From positions 19,020 through 83,019 of the forward strand of contig NZ_NPEG01000014.1 of assembly GCF_002812045.1 (NCBI RefSeq): a stretch of 64,000 nucleotides of DNA, given 5' to 3'. Each line of letters opens with the position of its first letter. Within the stretch, counting starts at the first letter, position 1. The stretch is from Leptospira haakeii (GTDB lineage: Bacteria > Spirochaetota > Leptospiria > Leptospirales > Leptospiraceae). A program made the translations under genes and the position numbers. Below are positions 16,176 through 25,773 of the stretch, piece after piece. The notes beneath the pieces were generated by a model that was given only the letters and a program-made list of their open reading frames with translations, was not told where the DNA came from and did not search any database.

Positions 16176-16742
16176 ATGAAGTTGAAAGTTTTCTTAGGTG
16201 TTATTCTTACCTTAATCATTTCAGGTATTGGTTATTTCTATTATTTGGGTGCATTTGATACCGTTCAAATAAAGGAAGAAACATTAGGACCATTCTATGT
16301 TTTATCACATGATCGAGTGGGGAATTACAGAAACGTAGGGGAAACTTTCGAAGCCATCCAAAAAGAATTTCCGGAGAAGGGAATTAAGAACTATAAATTG
16401 TTCGGGATCTATAAGGATAACCCGAATACTGTTCCGGAAGAAAAATTAAGATGTGAAGTAGGAGCTATGTTTTCCGAGCCTATCACTGAAATTCCTTCCG
16501 GATTCTCTTTGCCTTTAAAATACAAAGTTATCAAAAAGAAAAGATATCTAACGGCCGACTTTCCACTAAAAAGTTTTGTTTCTATCTTCCTTGGAATTTT
16601 TAAAGTTTATCCGGAACTTATGAAAGCCTGTGTAACAAAAGGTTGCGATATGAATGGAAAGGCTTCTATGGAGATCTATGAGCCAATCACGGAAAAAAAT
16701 ACGAAATATCTGTTTCCTTTAGATTCCTCGGGGATCGATTGA
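16176..16742 (+). CDS. membrane-anchored GyrI-like effector-binding protein
   Basis: 188 aa. A single N-terminal membrane span (residues 5-26) is followed by a GyrI-like/SHS2 small-molecule-binding domain ([25 protein letters not shown]). The domain would face the periplasm or remain tethered at the inner membrane. GyrI-like domains bind hydrophobic or cationic ligands, and some hydrolyse them. It sits 8 nt before a membrane protein with a C-terminal SRPBCC domain, so the two likely act together on a lipophilic ligand; this is inference. Confidence 0.65.
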   Translation: MKLKVFLGVILTLIISGIGYFYYLGAFDTVQIKEETLGPFYVLSHDRVGNYRNVGETFEAIQKEFPEKGIKNYKLFGIYKDNPNTVPEEKLRCEVGAMFSEPITEIPSGFSLPLKYKVIKKKRYLTADFPLKSFVSIFLGIFKVYPELMKACVTKGCDMNGKASMEIYEPITEKNTKYLFPLDSSGID

Positions 16743-16750
16743 GGTAAGAG

Positions 16751-18112
16751 ATGTTCTCTCAACTGAAAGAACTTTTAAATGTTTCTGTTCCCATCGATCG
16801 GAAGAAATTTTTTGTCACAGGAGTAATTCTATTCTTCATTAAATATAGTATAGATAGAATTATAGCTTACACTTTTTTCGACCGCCTATGGTGGATCTCC
16901 GAATATTTTAAAGATCCGGGAAAGATCGTCTTACAGAAATTTGAGCCGGAAGAATCCCGATTTTATTTTACCTTACTCTTGGTTTCTTTGCCTTTCATCT
17001 ATTTAGGCACAATATTCTGTATCAAGAGGTTGAGAAGTATAGGCTTAAGTTCTTTCTGGGTGCTTTTGTTTTTTGTTCCATTTTTAAACTTTCTAATGTT
17101 CTTTTTGTTATCTGTACTCCCGGAAAATTTATATAATAATAAAGAAGTCGGATCTTCTCCTGAATTCTTTCCGAAGTCCAAGCTGATTGTCTCTATTTGG
17201 TCGATCATTTTCGCTACGAGCATCTCACTTCTATTCAGTATTTTTTCTACGGATATATTAAAAGCATACGGAGCGAGTTTGTTTGTAGGCGGGCCATTTA
17301 TTATAGGATTTACTTCCGTAATATTATATTCCAGAGCGGAGGAAGTCGACTTTAAACAAGCAATGCTCATTTCTTTTACGGCTATATCTATAGCGGGTAT
17401 TCTCACATTAATAGTCGCTTTGGAAGGAATTATCTGTCTTATGATGGCCGCTCCATTGGCGTATTTTCTGGGGTTTTTAGGCGGAGGAATTGCGTATCTT
17501 CTCCAGGCGAAGTCCAAACTTGTGTCTTCGGTTCTGCCATTTTTATTTTTGATCTTACCTTCGGTTGCTTATTTGGAAGCGAATTTGGATGAGAAATCAG
17601 ATTGGTATATGGTAGAAACCAGTCTGAAAATTTCCGCGTCGAGAGAAAAAGTTTGGAAAGGTCTATTCGAATTTTCTGATATACCCGAACCTAAGGAGCT
17701 TATCTTTAATGCGGGAGTCTCCTATCCGGTTCGTGCAAGGGTAGAAGGAAAAGGGATCGGCGCAATTCGGTACTGCGAATTTAATAATGGGGTGTTCGTG
17801 GAAAAAATCACCAACTGGGCAGAGAATAATTCATTGGAGTTTGATGTTGTTCGGCAACCGGATGCAATGAAAGAGCTGAGTCCTTATAAAAATATCAGAC
17901 CTACACATCTAGACGGATACTTTGCATCTAAAAAGGGAAGTTTCCAACTTATTCCACTGGGAAAGGATGAAACACTTCTGATTGGAAGGACCTGGTTTTT
18001 AAATAAATTTGGCCCCACTACATACTGGAATGTTTGGATCCATTGGATTTTACATAAGATCCATTATAGAGTTTTGGACCATATGCGTAACTCTGTCGAA
18101 GTTTCTTCGTAA
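16751..18112 (+). CDS. polytopic membrane protein (DUF805-like) fused to SRPBCC domain
   Basis: 453 aa. The N-terminal half has about eight hydrophobic segments; the section R-L-R-S-I-G-L-S-S-F-W-V-L-L-F-F-V-P resembles DUF805 membrane proteins. After a last span near residue 275, residues about 290-450 look like an SRPBCC/START-type ligand-binding domain (T-S-L-K-I-S-A-S-R-E-K-V-W-K-G-L, then G-I-G-A-I-R-Y-C-E-F, W-A-E-N-N-S-L-E-F). A GAGGTAAGAG ribosome site precedes the ATG. It is paired with the GyrI-like gene. No function is established, but the layout suggests membrane-associated binding or transfer of a hydrophobic molecule. Confidence 0.65.
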   Translation: MFSQLKELLNVSVPIDRKKFFVTGVILFFIKYSIDRIIAYTFFDRLWWISEYFKDPGKIVLQKFEPEESRFYFTLLLVSLPFIYLGTIFCIKRLRSIGLSSFWVLLFFVPFLNFLMFFLLSVLPENLYNNKEVGSSPEFFPKSKLIVSIWSIIFATSISLLFSIFSTDILKAYGASLFVGGPFIIGFTSVILYSRAEEVDFKQAMLISFTAISIAGILTLIVALEGIICLMMAAPLAYFLGFLGGGIAYLLQAKSKLVSSVLPFLFLILPSVAYLEANLDEKSDWYMVETSLKISASREKVWKGLFEFSDIPEPKELIFNAGVSYPVRARVEGKGIGAIRYCEFNNGVFVEKITNWAENNSLEFDVVRQPDAMKELSPYKNIRPTHLDGYFASKKGSFQLIPLGKDETLLIGRTWFLNKFGPTTYWNVWIHWILHKIHYRVLDHMRNSVEVSS

Positions 18113-18200
18113 AACGATAAGCAGTCGAATGTTTCGAATTTTGCAATACCAGACAAATAAGTATTTCCAACATCTTAAAATTCCTGCGAAATAGTCGCCT

Positions 18201-19559
18201 ATGAGCGTTTTCAAAACCTTATTCGAATATTGCCGGATCCCGGAAAGGATCTGGAAAAAATTATTATCGATCGGAGTAGAAGACGCGCCTGGTGCTAGAT
18301 ACATAGTCGCGACCAATGCAGTCGTATTGATTACTGCGATATTTACATTAGTTTATTATATCGTATTCACTACGTTCGGATTAGTATTTCCAATCTGGCT
18401 CTATCTACTGTGGACAGCGAATGTTTTCGGATATGCTTTCGTACTATTCTTGAACTTTATTCGTTCCCATAAGGCCGCGAGATTATTACTTGCTGCTGTA
18501 GGAACAATGCAGCTTTTGATGATCTCGAGGATCTTGCCCCAAGAAGCAGGATTGGATCTATACATTATCGCAAGTTTTGCATTTCCTTTTTATATCTTTC
18601 CTCCCGAAGAAAAAAAATACATCTATATGATGGAAGCAGCCCTTGCGCTTTTGTTCGTTGCTGTCCATATCATTCCTTATTTTTTCGATCCAATACTTAG
18701 CTTAGATCCAAAATACAGAAGTTACTTTTATTTTATTAGTTTGATCCTCGTAGTTGCGTGGTTTTCATTCATCGGCAAAGAATTAGCACAGGCTGCCTGG
18801 GAGGCGGATCTTTCTCTCAAGGAAGAAAAAGCAAAAACAGAATTACTATTATTGAATATACTTCCGCGAGAGACAGCTGAAGAGCTTAAAAAAACCGGAA
18901 GTTCCGAACCAAGGCTGATTACACAAGCGACAGTCTTATTCACTGACTTCTACGGATTCACTTCCATCGCAGAAAAACTTACACCAAATGATCTGGTGAA
19001 AGAATTAGATTTTTGTTTTAGACATTTCGACTCGGTTACGGAAACACACAGATTAGAAAAATTGAAAACGATCGGAGATGCATATATGTGTGTGGCCGGG
19101 GTCCCTTCTTACAGATCTTCACATGCAGTAGATAGTTTGCTCGCTGCATTAGAAATGCTGGAACGTTTGGAGGAATTATCCAAATTAAAAAAAGGCCCTA
19201 ACTGGAAGGCAAGGATAGGGGTCCACTCAGGCCCCTTGGTCGCAGGAGTTATCGGTGCAAGAAAATTTTCCTACGATGTATGGGGTGATACTGTCAATCT
19301 CGCAAGCAGAATGGAATCAAACAGTGAACCGGGCAAAGTAAATGTAACCCAATCCATAGTGGACTTAACAGACGAGTATTTCCAATTCAAGTCTCGCGGA
19401 AAACTTCCAGTGAAGAACAAGCAAAAAACTGCCATGTATTTTCTATTAGGATTAAAACCTGAATTCAGAGACCGAAAGAATCCACGAAACCCAAACGGAA
19501 AATTCTGGGAAGAATACGGTAAACAATTCGGAAGAAGAGAACCAATCGTTTCATACTAA
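18201..19559 (+). CDS. membrane class III adenylate cyclase
   Basis: 452 aa. About six N-terminal membrane spans (residues 35-192) are followed by a cyclase-transducer-like helix (I-L-P-R-E-T-A-E-E-L-K) and a class III catalytic domain. Metal ligands Asp249 (L-F-T-D-F-Y-G-F-T) and Asp293 (I-G-D-A-Y), adenine-recognition Lys289 and Asp359 (Y-D-V-W-G-D), and Asn366/Arg370 (V-N-L-A-S-R) are all present, so adenylate rather than guanylate cyclase is predicted. It is the second intact cAMP-forming enzyme in the window. It is followed by an intergenic repeat region rather than another gene on this strand. Confidence 0.85.
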   Translation: MSVFKTLFEYCRIPERIWKKLLSIGVEDAPGARYIVATNAVVLITAIFTLVYYIVFTTFGLVFPIWLYLLWTANVFGYAFVLFLNFIRSHKAARLLLAAVGTMQLLMISRILPQEAGLDLYIIASFAFPFYIFPPEEKKYIYMMEAALALLFVAVHIIPYFFDPILSLDPKYRSYFYFISLILVVAWFSFIGKELAQAAWEADLSLKEEKAKTELLLLNILPRETAEELKKTGSSEPRLITQATVLFTDFYGFTSIAEKLTPNDLVKELDFCFRHFDSVTETHRLEKLKTIGDAYMCVAGVPSYRSSHAVDSLLAALEMLERLEELSKLKKGPNWKARIGVHSGPLVAGVIGARKFSYDVWGDTVNLASRMESNSEPGKVNVTQSIVDLTDEYFQFKSRGKLPVKNKQKTAMYFLLGLKPEFRDRKNPRNPNGKFWEEYGKQFGRREPIVSY

Positions 19560-19600
19560 AAATATTCTGGCCGCGTCCTCCGGACCGGGCTCTCACCTTC

Positions 19601-19633
19601 GGTCAAAAAATCGCCTTTGCGATTTTTGTGACC
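19601..19633. terminator. long hairpin after adenylate cyclase
   Basis: GGTCA plus AAAAATCGC (19601-19614) pairs with GCGATTTTT plus TGACC (19619-19633) with one bulged G, giving a 14-bp stem with A and T runs. It is 40 nt beyond the cyclase stop and is probably a terminator. It is also part of a repeat-rich gap. Confidence 0.55.
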
Positions 19634-19693
19634 CCGGCTCGATCCCTCGCGGACTCATGGAGTGAAGATAGCCGCAATGCAAGTAAATTTGTA

Positions 19694-19711
19694 TTGTAGG
19701 AGCTCCAACAA
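19694..19711. repeat. palindrome TTGTAGGAGCTCCAACAA
   Basis: An 18-bp palindrome with one mismatched pair. It shares the frame TTGTnGGAnnTCCnACAA with four other intergenic copies in the window. Confidence 0.55.
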
Positions 19712-19745
19712 GAGAGCAACAAAATTTGATTGAAAGGATTAGAAA

Positions 19746-19840
19746 TTTGTGATATGGGAGTGAAAGCTCTCCCACGAGCCACTCCCCCCAATCCCAATGC
19801 AGGGTGGGGGCGAGCTCTGACACATGTAGGAACTCCTACA
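19746..19840 (+). repeat. dispersed three-hairpin intergenic repeat, copy A
   Basis: About 95 nt that align over their whole length with 48109-48201. Three potential hairpins in order: GGGAG/CTCCC, a C-rich/G-rich stem at 19784-19810 (CCCCC...GGGTGGGGG), and TGTAGGA/TCCTACA at 19825-19840. It lies between the adenylate cyclase and DoxX genes. Confidence 0.7.
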
Positions 19841-19853
19841 GAAAGATAGTTAC

Positions 19854-20225
19854 TTAAGCTTTATCAGCTTCCAATTTTCTCCAAGTTGTATAAGAAACAG
19901 CAACCAATGCTAAGAAAATAAATGGAGTCGCAAAGTTTGGATCTTTTGCGAGAAGATGAGAAAGTCCGGCACCTAACACGTTAAAAGTGACTCCCGCATA
20001 AGCCCATTCTTTCAGTCTTGGGAATTTAGGATAAAGAAGAGCAAGTGCGCTTAAGCCCTTTGCAGGCCCTAAAATTAAAGCTAGGTATCCAGGATAGCCT
20101 AGATGAGCGAGTCCTTCTAAAACTTGTGGGCTTTGGCTTGTGTAGGCATAAGCTCCAAATAAATTTCCAACAGCGATAAGGCCTGTGGTTCCCCAATATA
20201 AAACTTTAATAACTGTTTTGTTCAT
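19854..20225 (-). CDS. DoxX-like small membrane protein
   Basis: 123 aa with four hydrophobic segments. The G-L-I-A-V-G-N-L-F-G-A-Y start, L-G-Y-P-G-Y-L-A-L-I-L-G-P-A-K-G-L-S-A-L-A-L-L and E-W-A-Y-A-G-V-T-F pattern are those of the DoxX-like family (SURF4/DoxX relatives), inner-membrane proteins linked loosely to redox functions. It is a single gene; no operon partner. Confidence 0.8.
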   Translation of the reverse strand: MNKTVIKVLYWGTTGLIAVGNLFGAYAYTSQSPQVLEGLAHLGYPGYLALILGPAKGLSALALLYPKFPRLKEWAYAGVTFNVLGAGLSHLLAKDPNFATPFIFLALVAVSYTTWRKLEADKA

Positions 20226-20370
20226 ATAGATCCTCTGGTTTCGAGATTCGATATAGTTATAAATTCATGCTGAGATGTAAATATAAATCGAGATAGAATT
20301 TCCTGCACCGAGGTTCAACGAGGACTCGATTTTGAGAAATAGAATAGATGCCAAAATGACATTTTTTAAT

Positions 20371-20399
20371 GTAAACTAAAATACAATAAAATAGTTTAC
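20371..20399. promoter_or_regulatory. candidate operator GTAAACTA-N13-TAGTTTAC
   Basis: A perfect 8-bp inverted repeat with a 13-nt AT-rich spacer, 43 nt before the adaptor ATG and inside the likely promoter of the efflux operon, whose last gene is a TetR regulator. Its size and symmetry fit a TetR operator. Binding is inferred. Confidence 0.5.
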
Positions 20400-20441
20400 T
20401 TTTTTTAATTCTATCCGTCCTAGTGGTTATAGGACAAGGCC

Positions 20442-21260
20442 ATGAAAATTTCTATTCCATTCGATCGTTGGATCCTTCAGCTCAAGGAAAAACCGAAACT
20501 TCTCTTATGGAGCATTCTTCCGGTAATTTTACTTCTGATTCTTTTTGTTTGGAGAGGTAGGAATTCCAACGTAGATACCTCAGAGATTATTCAAGGCTCT
20601 ATCATTGAATCCGTATATGGGTTAGCAACTGTCAGCTCTTCGGAAGTATACCATCTCAGGGTTGCGATTCCTTCTGCCATTCGAAAAATTTATGTGGAAG
20701 AAGGAGATCAGGTCCAAGAAGGAACTCCTCTTGTTGAGTTTGATAGTTTTGGGACCATGAGATCCCCTTTCGCTGGAGTGGTGACTAACGTTGCGTACGA
20801 GACCAAGGAGACTGTTGTCCCTCAGACTCCGGTTGTAACGGTGATGGATCTGAAAAAAAGGTACCTGACTGTATCTTTAGAGGAAAAAGGGGCAGTAAAG
20901 GTCAAAAAAGGGCAGAAGGTCCGGATCCGCTTTGAAGCATTGGGTGATAAAAATTTCGAAGGAGAGGTGAAGTCCGTATATCCCGCAGACGGACAGTTCC
21001 AAGTCCATATTACTCCGATCGGAATTCCTGCCGAGATACTTCCGGGTATGACCGCTGATGTTGCGATAGAAACTTCTAGTAAAGAAAACATAATATTAGT
21101 CCCGATTAAAGGGATCCAGTCCGGAAAAATTAAAGTATTAGAAAATGGTAAAATTCGTATTAAAGAGATCGAGACTGGACTTACGAATGGCGAATACGCT
21201 GAGCTCGTTTCCGGAGATGTACGTTTAGGAGATAAGGTGCTTGTCCAGGAGGATAAATAA
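20442..21260 (+). CDS. periplasmic adaptor (HlyD/MacA-like) of ABC efflux system
   Basis: 272 aa. One N-terminal membrane anchor (residues about 20-38) is followed by a lipoyl/barrel-sandwich segment (P-S-A-I-R-K-I-Y-V-E-E-G-D-Q-V-Q-E-G-T-P-L and M-R-S-P-F-A-G-V-V-T-N-V) and a beta-barrel domain. It lacks the long helical hairpin of larger adaptors and is short for MacA (about 370 aa). The permease gene begins on the next base, so this is the first gene of a four-gene operon. It should bridge the permease to an outer-membrane channel. Confidence 0.8.
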   Translation: MKISIPFDRWILQLKEKPKLLLWSILPVILLLILFVWRGRNSNVDTSEIIQGSIIESVYGLATVSSSEVYHLRVAIPSAIRKIYVEEGDQVQEGTPLVEFDSFGTMRSPFAGVVTNVAYETKETVVPQTPVVTVMDLKKRYLTVSLEEKGAVKVKKGQKVRIRFEALGDKNFEGEVKSVYPADGQFQVHITPIGIPAEILPGMTADVAIETSSKENIILVPIKGIQSGKIKVLENGKIRIKEIETGLTNGEYAELVSGDVRLGDKVLVQEDK

Positions 21261-22508
21261 ATGTTGTTTATTGCTCTTAGGCAAATGTCTGCCCGTAAAA
21301 AACAAACTTTTCTTACCTTACTCGGGATTATATTAGGAGCGACTGCTTATATAGTGATTTCCGGGATCATGTTGGGTTTAAGAGAATATCTGATTGACCA
21401 ACTTGTAAACAATGACGCTCATATACGGATCTCTTCTCAGGTAAAAATAATAGGAGAGAAGGATTTAGATCAGATACTTTTTCACTCTAAGGAAATCCCT
21501 TTTTGGTCTGTTCCTCCTTCCGGAAGAAGGGATACTGAACAGATTGAAAACCAAGCCGGATGGCAAAAGAAAGTCGCTTCCGATCCGGAAGTAGAAGCAA
21601 GTTCTCCGCAACTTCAGATAAAAGTAATATATAGAAAAGGAAAGATTGCAGAAGCAGGAAGGATAATCGGAGTTAAGCCGGAGTTCCAAGCAAAAGTTGC
21701 CAGGATTAATGAGAATATTATCCGAGGTGATTTTTTGGAGATTAAAGAAAGCGGGAACAAGCTTGTAATCGGAGAGGGCTTAAGACTATTACTCGGAGCC
21801 AGGATCTCCGATACGGTTTATATCAGCACCGGAAAGTCCGAACCCATTCCTTTTAAAATAGCAGCTTCTTTCCAAATGGGAAATAAGGCAATCGATGATG
21901 GTACTGCATTTGCAAATTTGGCGGATGTCCAAAGTTTAAATCAAACTCCTAATCGTATTAGCGACATTGCTATTCGCTTAAAGGATGTTTCTAACGCGAC
22001 TTCCAAGGCAAGAGAATGGGCAGAAACAGGAGATGTAAAGGTGCAAAGTTGGGAAGATGTGAATGCCACATTTATTTCCCTATTTAAAATGCAGGATGCG
22101 ATCCGCTACGCTTTGGTTGGGACTATCTTACTCGTAGCAGGATTCGGAATTTATAATATTCTAAATATTGTAATCGGACAAAAGAGAAGGGAGATTGCGA
22201 TCCTCAGATCTATCGGATACGAAGCAGGGGACATTCTGAAAATATTCCTGATCCAAGGTTTAATACTAGGGGTAGCTGGAGGCGTTTTGGGAATGTTTTT
22301 AGGCAATCTAATTTGCAGAAGATTGGAGCATGTATCTTTTTCAAATCCTCTAATGCAAACTAAATCCGGTATGATGATGGTGTCCTTTGCACCTTCTATT
22401 TATTTCCAGGCGTTCTTGCTTGCATTTATCGCTACATTGATTGCGAGCATTTTTCCTGCAAGATCCGCAAGTAAACTTTCTCCAATAGAGATCATTCGGG
22501 GGGAATAA
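21261..22508 (+). CDS. MacB/FtsX-type ABC transporter permease
   Basis: 415 aa. An N-terminal span (residues about 18-40), a large periplasmic MacB-PCD-like domain (about 45-270), then three C-terminal spans of an FtsX domain ([42 protein letters not shown]), ending I-E-I-I-R-G-E. The ATPase start codon overlaps its stop (TAATG). Type VII mechanotransmission exporters of this kind move peptides, lipoproteins or drugs outward; the cargo is unknown. Confidence 0.85.
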   Translation: MLFIALRQMSARKKQTFLTLLGIILGATAYIVISGIMLGLREYLIDQLVNNDAHIRISSQVKIIGEKDLDQILFHSKEIPFWSVPPSGRRDTEQIENQAGWQKKVASDPEVEASSPQLQIKVIYRKGKIAEAGRIIGVKPEFQAKVARINENIIRGDFLEIKESGNKLVIGEGLRLLLGARISDTVYISTGKSEPIPFKIAASFQMGNKAIDDGTAFANLADVQSLNQTPNRISDIAIRLKDVSNATSKAREWAETGDVKVQSWEDVNATFISLFKMQDAIRYALVGTILLVAGFGIYNILNIVIGQKRREIAILRSIGYEAGDILKIFLIQGLILGVAGGVLGMFLGNLICRRLEHVSFSNPLMQTKSGMMMVSFAPSIYFQAFLLAFIATLIASIFPARSASKLSPIEIIRGE

Positions 22509-23182
22509 TGGGAATCATTTTAGAAAACGTTAAAAAAAGTTTCGGAAAACCTCCTACGGATATCATTAAAGGGATCAGTCTTGAGATTAGAGAGAATGAA
22601 TTCGTTTCGTTAACCGGAAAATCAGGTTCTGGTAAAAGTACACTTTTGTATTTGATCAGCAGTTTGGATGATCCTTCTCAAGGAAAGATCAGCATAGACG
22701 GAAGAACGATCAGCTCCTTGTCTCAAGCGGATCTGCATTCCTTTAGGAATCTTCATATGGGATTCGTATTCCAATTTCATTATCTTCTTCCTGAGTTTAC
22801 AGCTTTGGAAAACGTTTTGATGCCCGCTTTAAAAGCAGGAAAACTGAAGGAAAAAAGAGAGGATGCGATCCGTCTTTTGAAACGATTCGATTTGGGAGAC
22901 AAGTTAGACCATATTCCTTCTAAACTTTCCGGTGGGCAGATGCAAAGGGTTTCCATTGCAAGAGCATTAGTGATGAAACCCAGATATCTTTTTGCAGACG
23001 AACCTACGGGCGCATTGGATTCGACGAATGCACAGATCGTGATGGATATTTTTAAAGATATCAATAAGACAGAAGGTACTACAGTGATTATGGTCACTCA
23101 TGATCCTGATTTCGCAAAATCCGCGAAGAGACAGATCAAACTTGTGGATGGTATGATCTCCAACGGGAAGGGGGAAAAATGA
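22508..23182 (+). CDS. ABC transporter ATP-binding protein (MacB/LolD-type)
   Basis: 224 aa. Walker [10 protein letters not shown] at 37-45, Q-loop F-V-F-Q-F near 87-91, signature L-S-G-G-Q at 140-144, Walker B with D-E-P-T at 164-167, D-loop and switch His (V-T-H-D). These place it with the LolD/MacB ATPases that partner the preceding permease. Its end overlaps the TetR start (ATGA), showing tight coupling. Confidence 0.9.
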   Translation: MGIILENVKKSFGKPPTDIIKGISLEIRENEFVSLTGKSGSGKSTLLYLISSLDDPSQGKISIDGRTISSLSQADLHSFRNLHMGFVFQFHYLLPEFTALENVLMPALKAGKLKEKREDAIRLLKRFDLGDKLDHIPSKLSGGQMQRVSIARALVMKPRYLFADEPTGALDSTNAQIVMDIFKDINKTEGTTVIMVTHDPDFAKSAKRQIKLVDGMISNGKGEK

Positions 23183-23742
23183 TAGAAAGAATTTTAGAAA
23201 GAACCTTTCTTCTTTTTTTGTCTTCCGGTTTTGCAAAAACGAATACGGATCAGATCGCAAAACATATAGGGATCAGCAAAAGAACATTATATAAATATTA
23301 TGATACTAAGGATAAGCTCATCGATTCTGTCTTCGAGTTGATGAGGTCCAAGGTCCAGGCAAAGTTTGATAAGGTTTTGCAAGATAAGGCAAAGGATCCG
23401 ATCGATCGTTTAAAGGAGATCTTATTCTTCATTTCGGATCTGGGATCTAAGATGTCCAAAACATTTGCCAAGGACATAGAGATGGTTCGTCCGGATCTAT
23501 TTATTACTATGAGAGAGTTCCGAAAACAAAGGATATTGAGTTTAGCGGACCTTCTCCGCGAAGGACAGAAAGCGGGACAGATACGAAAAGACGTAACACC
23601 TGAGCTAACGATCGATATTCTATTAGCCGCAGTGGATGGAATTTTGAATCCGACTTACTTATTCCAAAGTCCTTACTCAAATACGATGGCTTTCGATGCG
23701 ATCGTTACCATCTTCTTAGAAGGGGTTCAGGAAAAACATTAA
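23179..23742 (+). CDS. TetR-family regulator of the ABC efflux operon
   Basis: 187 aa. The HTH ([24 protein letters not shown], about 19-42) is clear and the remainder is a helical ligand domain (TetR_C-like, with [12 protein letters not shown]). It is the last gene of the adaptor-permease-ATPase operon, an arrangement giving feedback control; the GTAAACTA/TAGTTTAC palindrome before the operon is the likely target. It overlaps the convergent prfB by 4 nt. Confidence 0.85.
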   Translation: MIERILERTFLLFLSSGFAKTNTDQIAKHIGISKRTLYKYYDTKDKLIDSVFELMRSKVQAKFDKVLQDKAKDPIDRLKEILFFISDLGSKMSKTFAKDIEMVRPDLFITMREFRKQRILSLADLLREGQKAGQIRKDVTPELTIDILLAAVDGILNPTYLFQSPYSNTMAFDAIVTIFLEGVQEKH

Positions 23743-24842
23743 AGAGTCTTTAAGTAAGCCATAATGAACGGCTCTATATCTCCATCCATAACTGCCTGTA
23801 CGTTCCCGGTCTCCTGATCCGTCCGATGATCTTTTACCATATTATAAGGATGGAATACATAAGAACGGATCTGACTTCCCCAAGAGATGTCTTTTTTCTC
23901 TCCGGATTTTTTTTCCAGATCATCTTTCAGTCTTTCTTGCTCCAGTTCGTAAAGTCTTGCTTTTAGCATTTTAAAAGCAGTGTCCCTGTTTTTGATCTGG
24001 GATCTTTCGTTCTGGCAAGCAACAACGATACCACTCGGAATATGAGTGATACGAACTGCAGAGTCAGTCGTGTTAACGTGCTGTCCCCCAGCTCCGGAAG
24101 AACGATACACATCCACTCGGATATCTTTATCTTCTATCTTGATATCTATGTCATCATCCAACTCTGGACTCACGTGAACGGATACGAAAGATGTATGCCT
24201 TCGTTTGTTTGCATCGAAAGGAGAGATTCGTACCAATCGATGCACTCCATTTTCACACTTCATAAATCCGTAAGCAAAATCACCTATCACGTGTATGGTG
24301 GCATTTTTGATCCCGGCACCGTCTCCCTCTTGGAAGTCCACAACGCTATACTGGTATCCTTTTTTATCGAAATACTTCAGATACATTCTGAAAAGCATCT
24401 CCGCCCAGTCCTGGCTTTCCGTTCCACCTGCACCTGGATGGATATTTAAGAATGCAGGTTTCATATCTTCCGGCTCGTTTAACGCGCCTAAAAGTTCCAG
24501 TCTTTCGAATTCGGATTTTAATCTTTGGTATTCGGAGCTGAGTTCGTCTACTCCGTCTTCTCCTTTTTCGTCAAAAGTGAGTTCAACTAAATCAGGAAAA
24601 TCTAATATATCTCTTCTGATATTGACCCAAGGTTCCAGTTTTCTTTCTAATTCTGTTTTTCTTTGGCTGATCGATTTTGCTTGGTCAGGATTATCCCAAA
24701 AAGTGGGTTCTGCGATACGATCATTATATGACTTAAGCTGATCCTGGTCTTTATCCAGGTTCAATAGTTTCCAGCGATTTAAAAAGTTCTCTTGAAGTTC
24801 TTTAGAAAGGCGCTTCAGTTCCTTGGCGTTCTTAACTTCCAT
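23739..24842 (-). CDS. prfB: peptide chain release factor 2
   Basis: 367 aa. The stop-codon recognition tripeptide S-P-F is at 207-209 and the catalytic G-G-Q at 252-254, so it is RF2 (UGA/UAA) rather than RF1. The frame is continuous from the ATG: at the place where many bacteria have an in-frame UGA with a +1 frameshift (near codon 25-30) the sequence runs L-L-N-L-D-K with no stop, so the autoregulatory frameshift is absent. It is the last gene of the reverse-strand run valS-purD-unknown-prfB; 81 nt separate it from the unknown gene. Confidence 0.95.
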   Translation of the reverse strand: MEVKNAKELKRLSKELQENFLNRWKLLNLDKDQDQLKSYNDRIAEPTFWDNPDQAKSISQRKTELERKLEPWVNIRRDILDFPDLVELTFDEKGEDGVDELSSEYQRLKSEFERLELLGALNEPEDMKPAFLNIHPGAGGTESQDWAEMLFRMYLKYFDKKGYQYSVVDFQEGDGAGIKNATIHVIGDFAYGFMKCENGVHRLVRISPFDANKRRHTSFVSVHVSPELDDDIDIKIEDKDIRVDVYRSSGAGGQHVNTTDSAVRITHIPSGIVVACQNERSQIKNRDTAFKMLKARLYELEQERLKDDLEKKSGEKKDISWGSQIRSYVFHPYNMVKDHRTDQETGNVQAVMDGDIEPFIMAYLKTL

Positions 24843-24923
24843 TTCGGTCCAATAAAATATATATTATAAATCTAATTTGCAAATTTGCGGATGTTTAGTC
24901 CGAGATCGTCCTTTAAAGGAGAG

Positions 24924-25769
24924 TTATCGAAAGAGGAAATCTTCGCTTTCTTCTCTTGCTTCTTCCCAGCTAAATACGGTGTCTCTGAGTTGAGGAGTGT
25001 TTCCTTCGACCGTGGAGACAAGCTGGTATTCTTCCTTTCTGCCAAATTCTTCCGGGAGTCGTTTTAGGACAAGTTTTCCGGAGCGGATCAGATCCAAAAC
25101 ATGCAATAGGAATGGGTCTCTTTCGGAACGTTGTAGTTCCTTCATGGAAGAATAAAAAGGCATGATCCCTTTATAAAACCAATCTACAGTCTCATTTTTG
25201 CCAGGGGCCCAGAGTTGTTCCAAGCGAATGGATTCCTCTTGGACTAAACTTTTACCTTGAAAAGGTTTTTGAAGATGTCTGCATTGGAAATATAGTTCGT
25301 GATTGATCTCGCGAGGGAATGTTCTGCCGTAACCGGCTCCGATCCATTCTAACCATGCCTTCTTTTCTTTGCTTGGAAGCGCGGGTATCAATGCAAATAA
25401 GTAGTTTTGGTTTCGAAAAACTCTTGATTGAGCTAAAAAATCCAAAACTTCGTATGGAATCATATAGTGACCGGCTTGCCATTCGATTACGACCGGAACA
25501 TTTTCCACATCCAGATATTCGTCGGGAGTTTCCTTTTGGACCACATCGCCGAATTGAGTAAGTATATAAATAAAAGATAATAGTTCTCTTCGTGTCATGG
25601 AACGGATGAGAGTATCCGAATCCAATTTTTGTTTTAAGGAAGCACGAATTAAATTATATTGCTCTAAAGGGTATTGATGAGGAGATAAGATGATCCCTAG
25701 ATGTTTTTCTAATTTGCGAAGGTTCGACCTTTCGACTAAATCGATATTTCCAGAAACTAGAAAAGGCAT
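24924..25769 (-). CDS. conserved-looking protein of unknown function
   Basis: 281 aa, soluble; no family recognised. There is no signal peptide or membrane segment. It is rich in aromatic residues and charged helices ([22 protein letters not shown]). It begins 4 nt after the purD stop and precedes prfB, so it is expressed with core housekeeping genes, which hints at a general cellular role. The start codon choice is supported by this spacing. Confidence 0.65.
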   Translation of the reverse strand: MPFLVSGNIDLVERSNLRKLEKHLGIILSPHQYPLEQYNLIRASLKQKLDSDTLIRSMTRRELLSFIYILTQFGDVVQKETPDEYLDVENVPVVIEWQAGHYMIPYEVLDFLAQSRVFRNQNYLFALIPALPSKEKKAWLEWIGAGYGRTFPREINHELYFQCRHLQKPFQGKSLVQEESIRLEQLWAPGKNETVDWFYKGIMPFYSSMKELQRSERDPFLLHVLDLIRSGKLVLKRLPEEFGRKEEYQLVSTVEGNTPQLRDTVFSWEEAREESEDFLFR

Positions 25770-25773
25770 AAAC

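Noticed and set aside
24042..24741. Plus-strand open frames within prfB
   Set aside because: Antisense shadows of a well-supported housekeeping gene.
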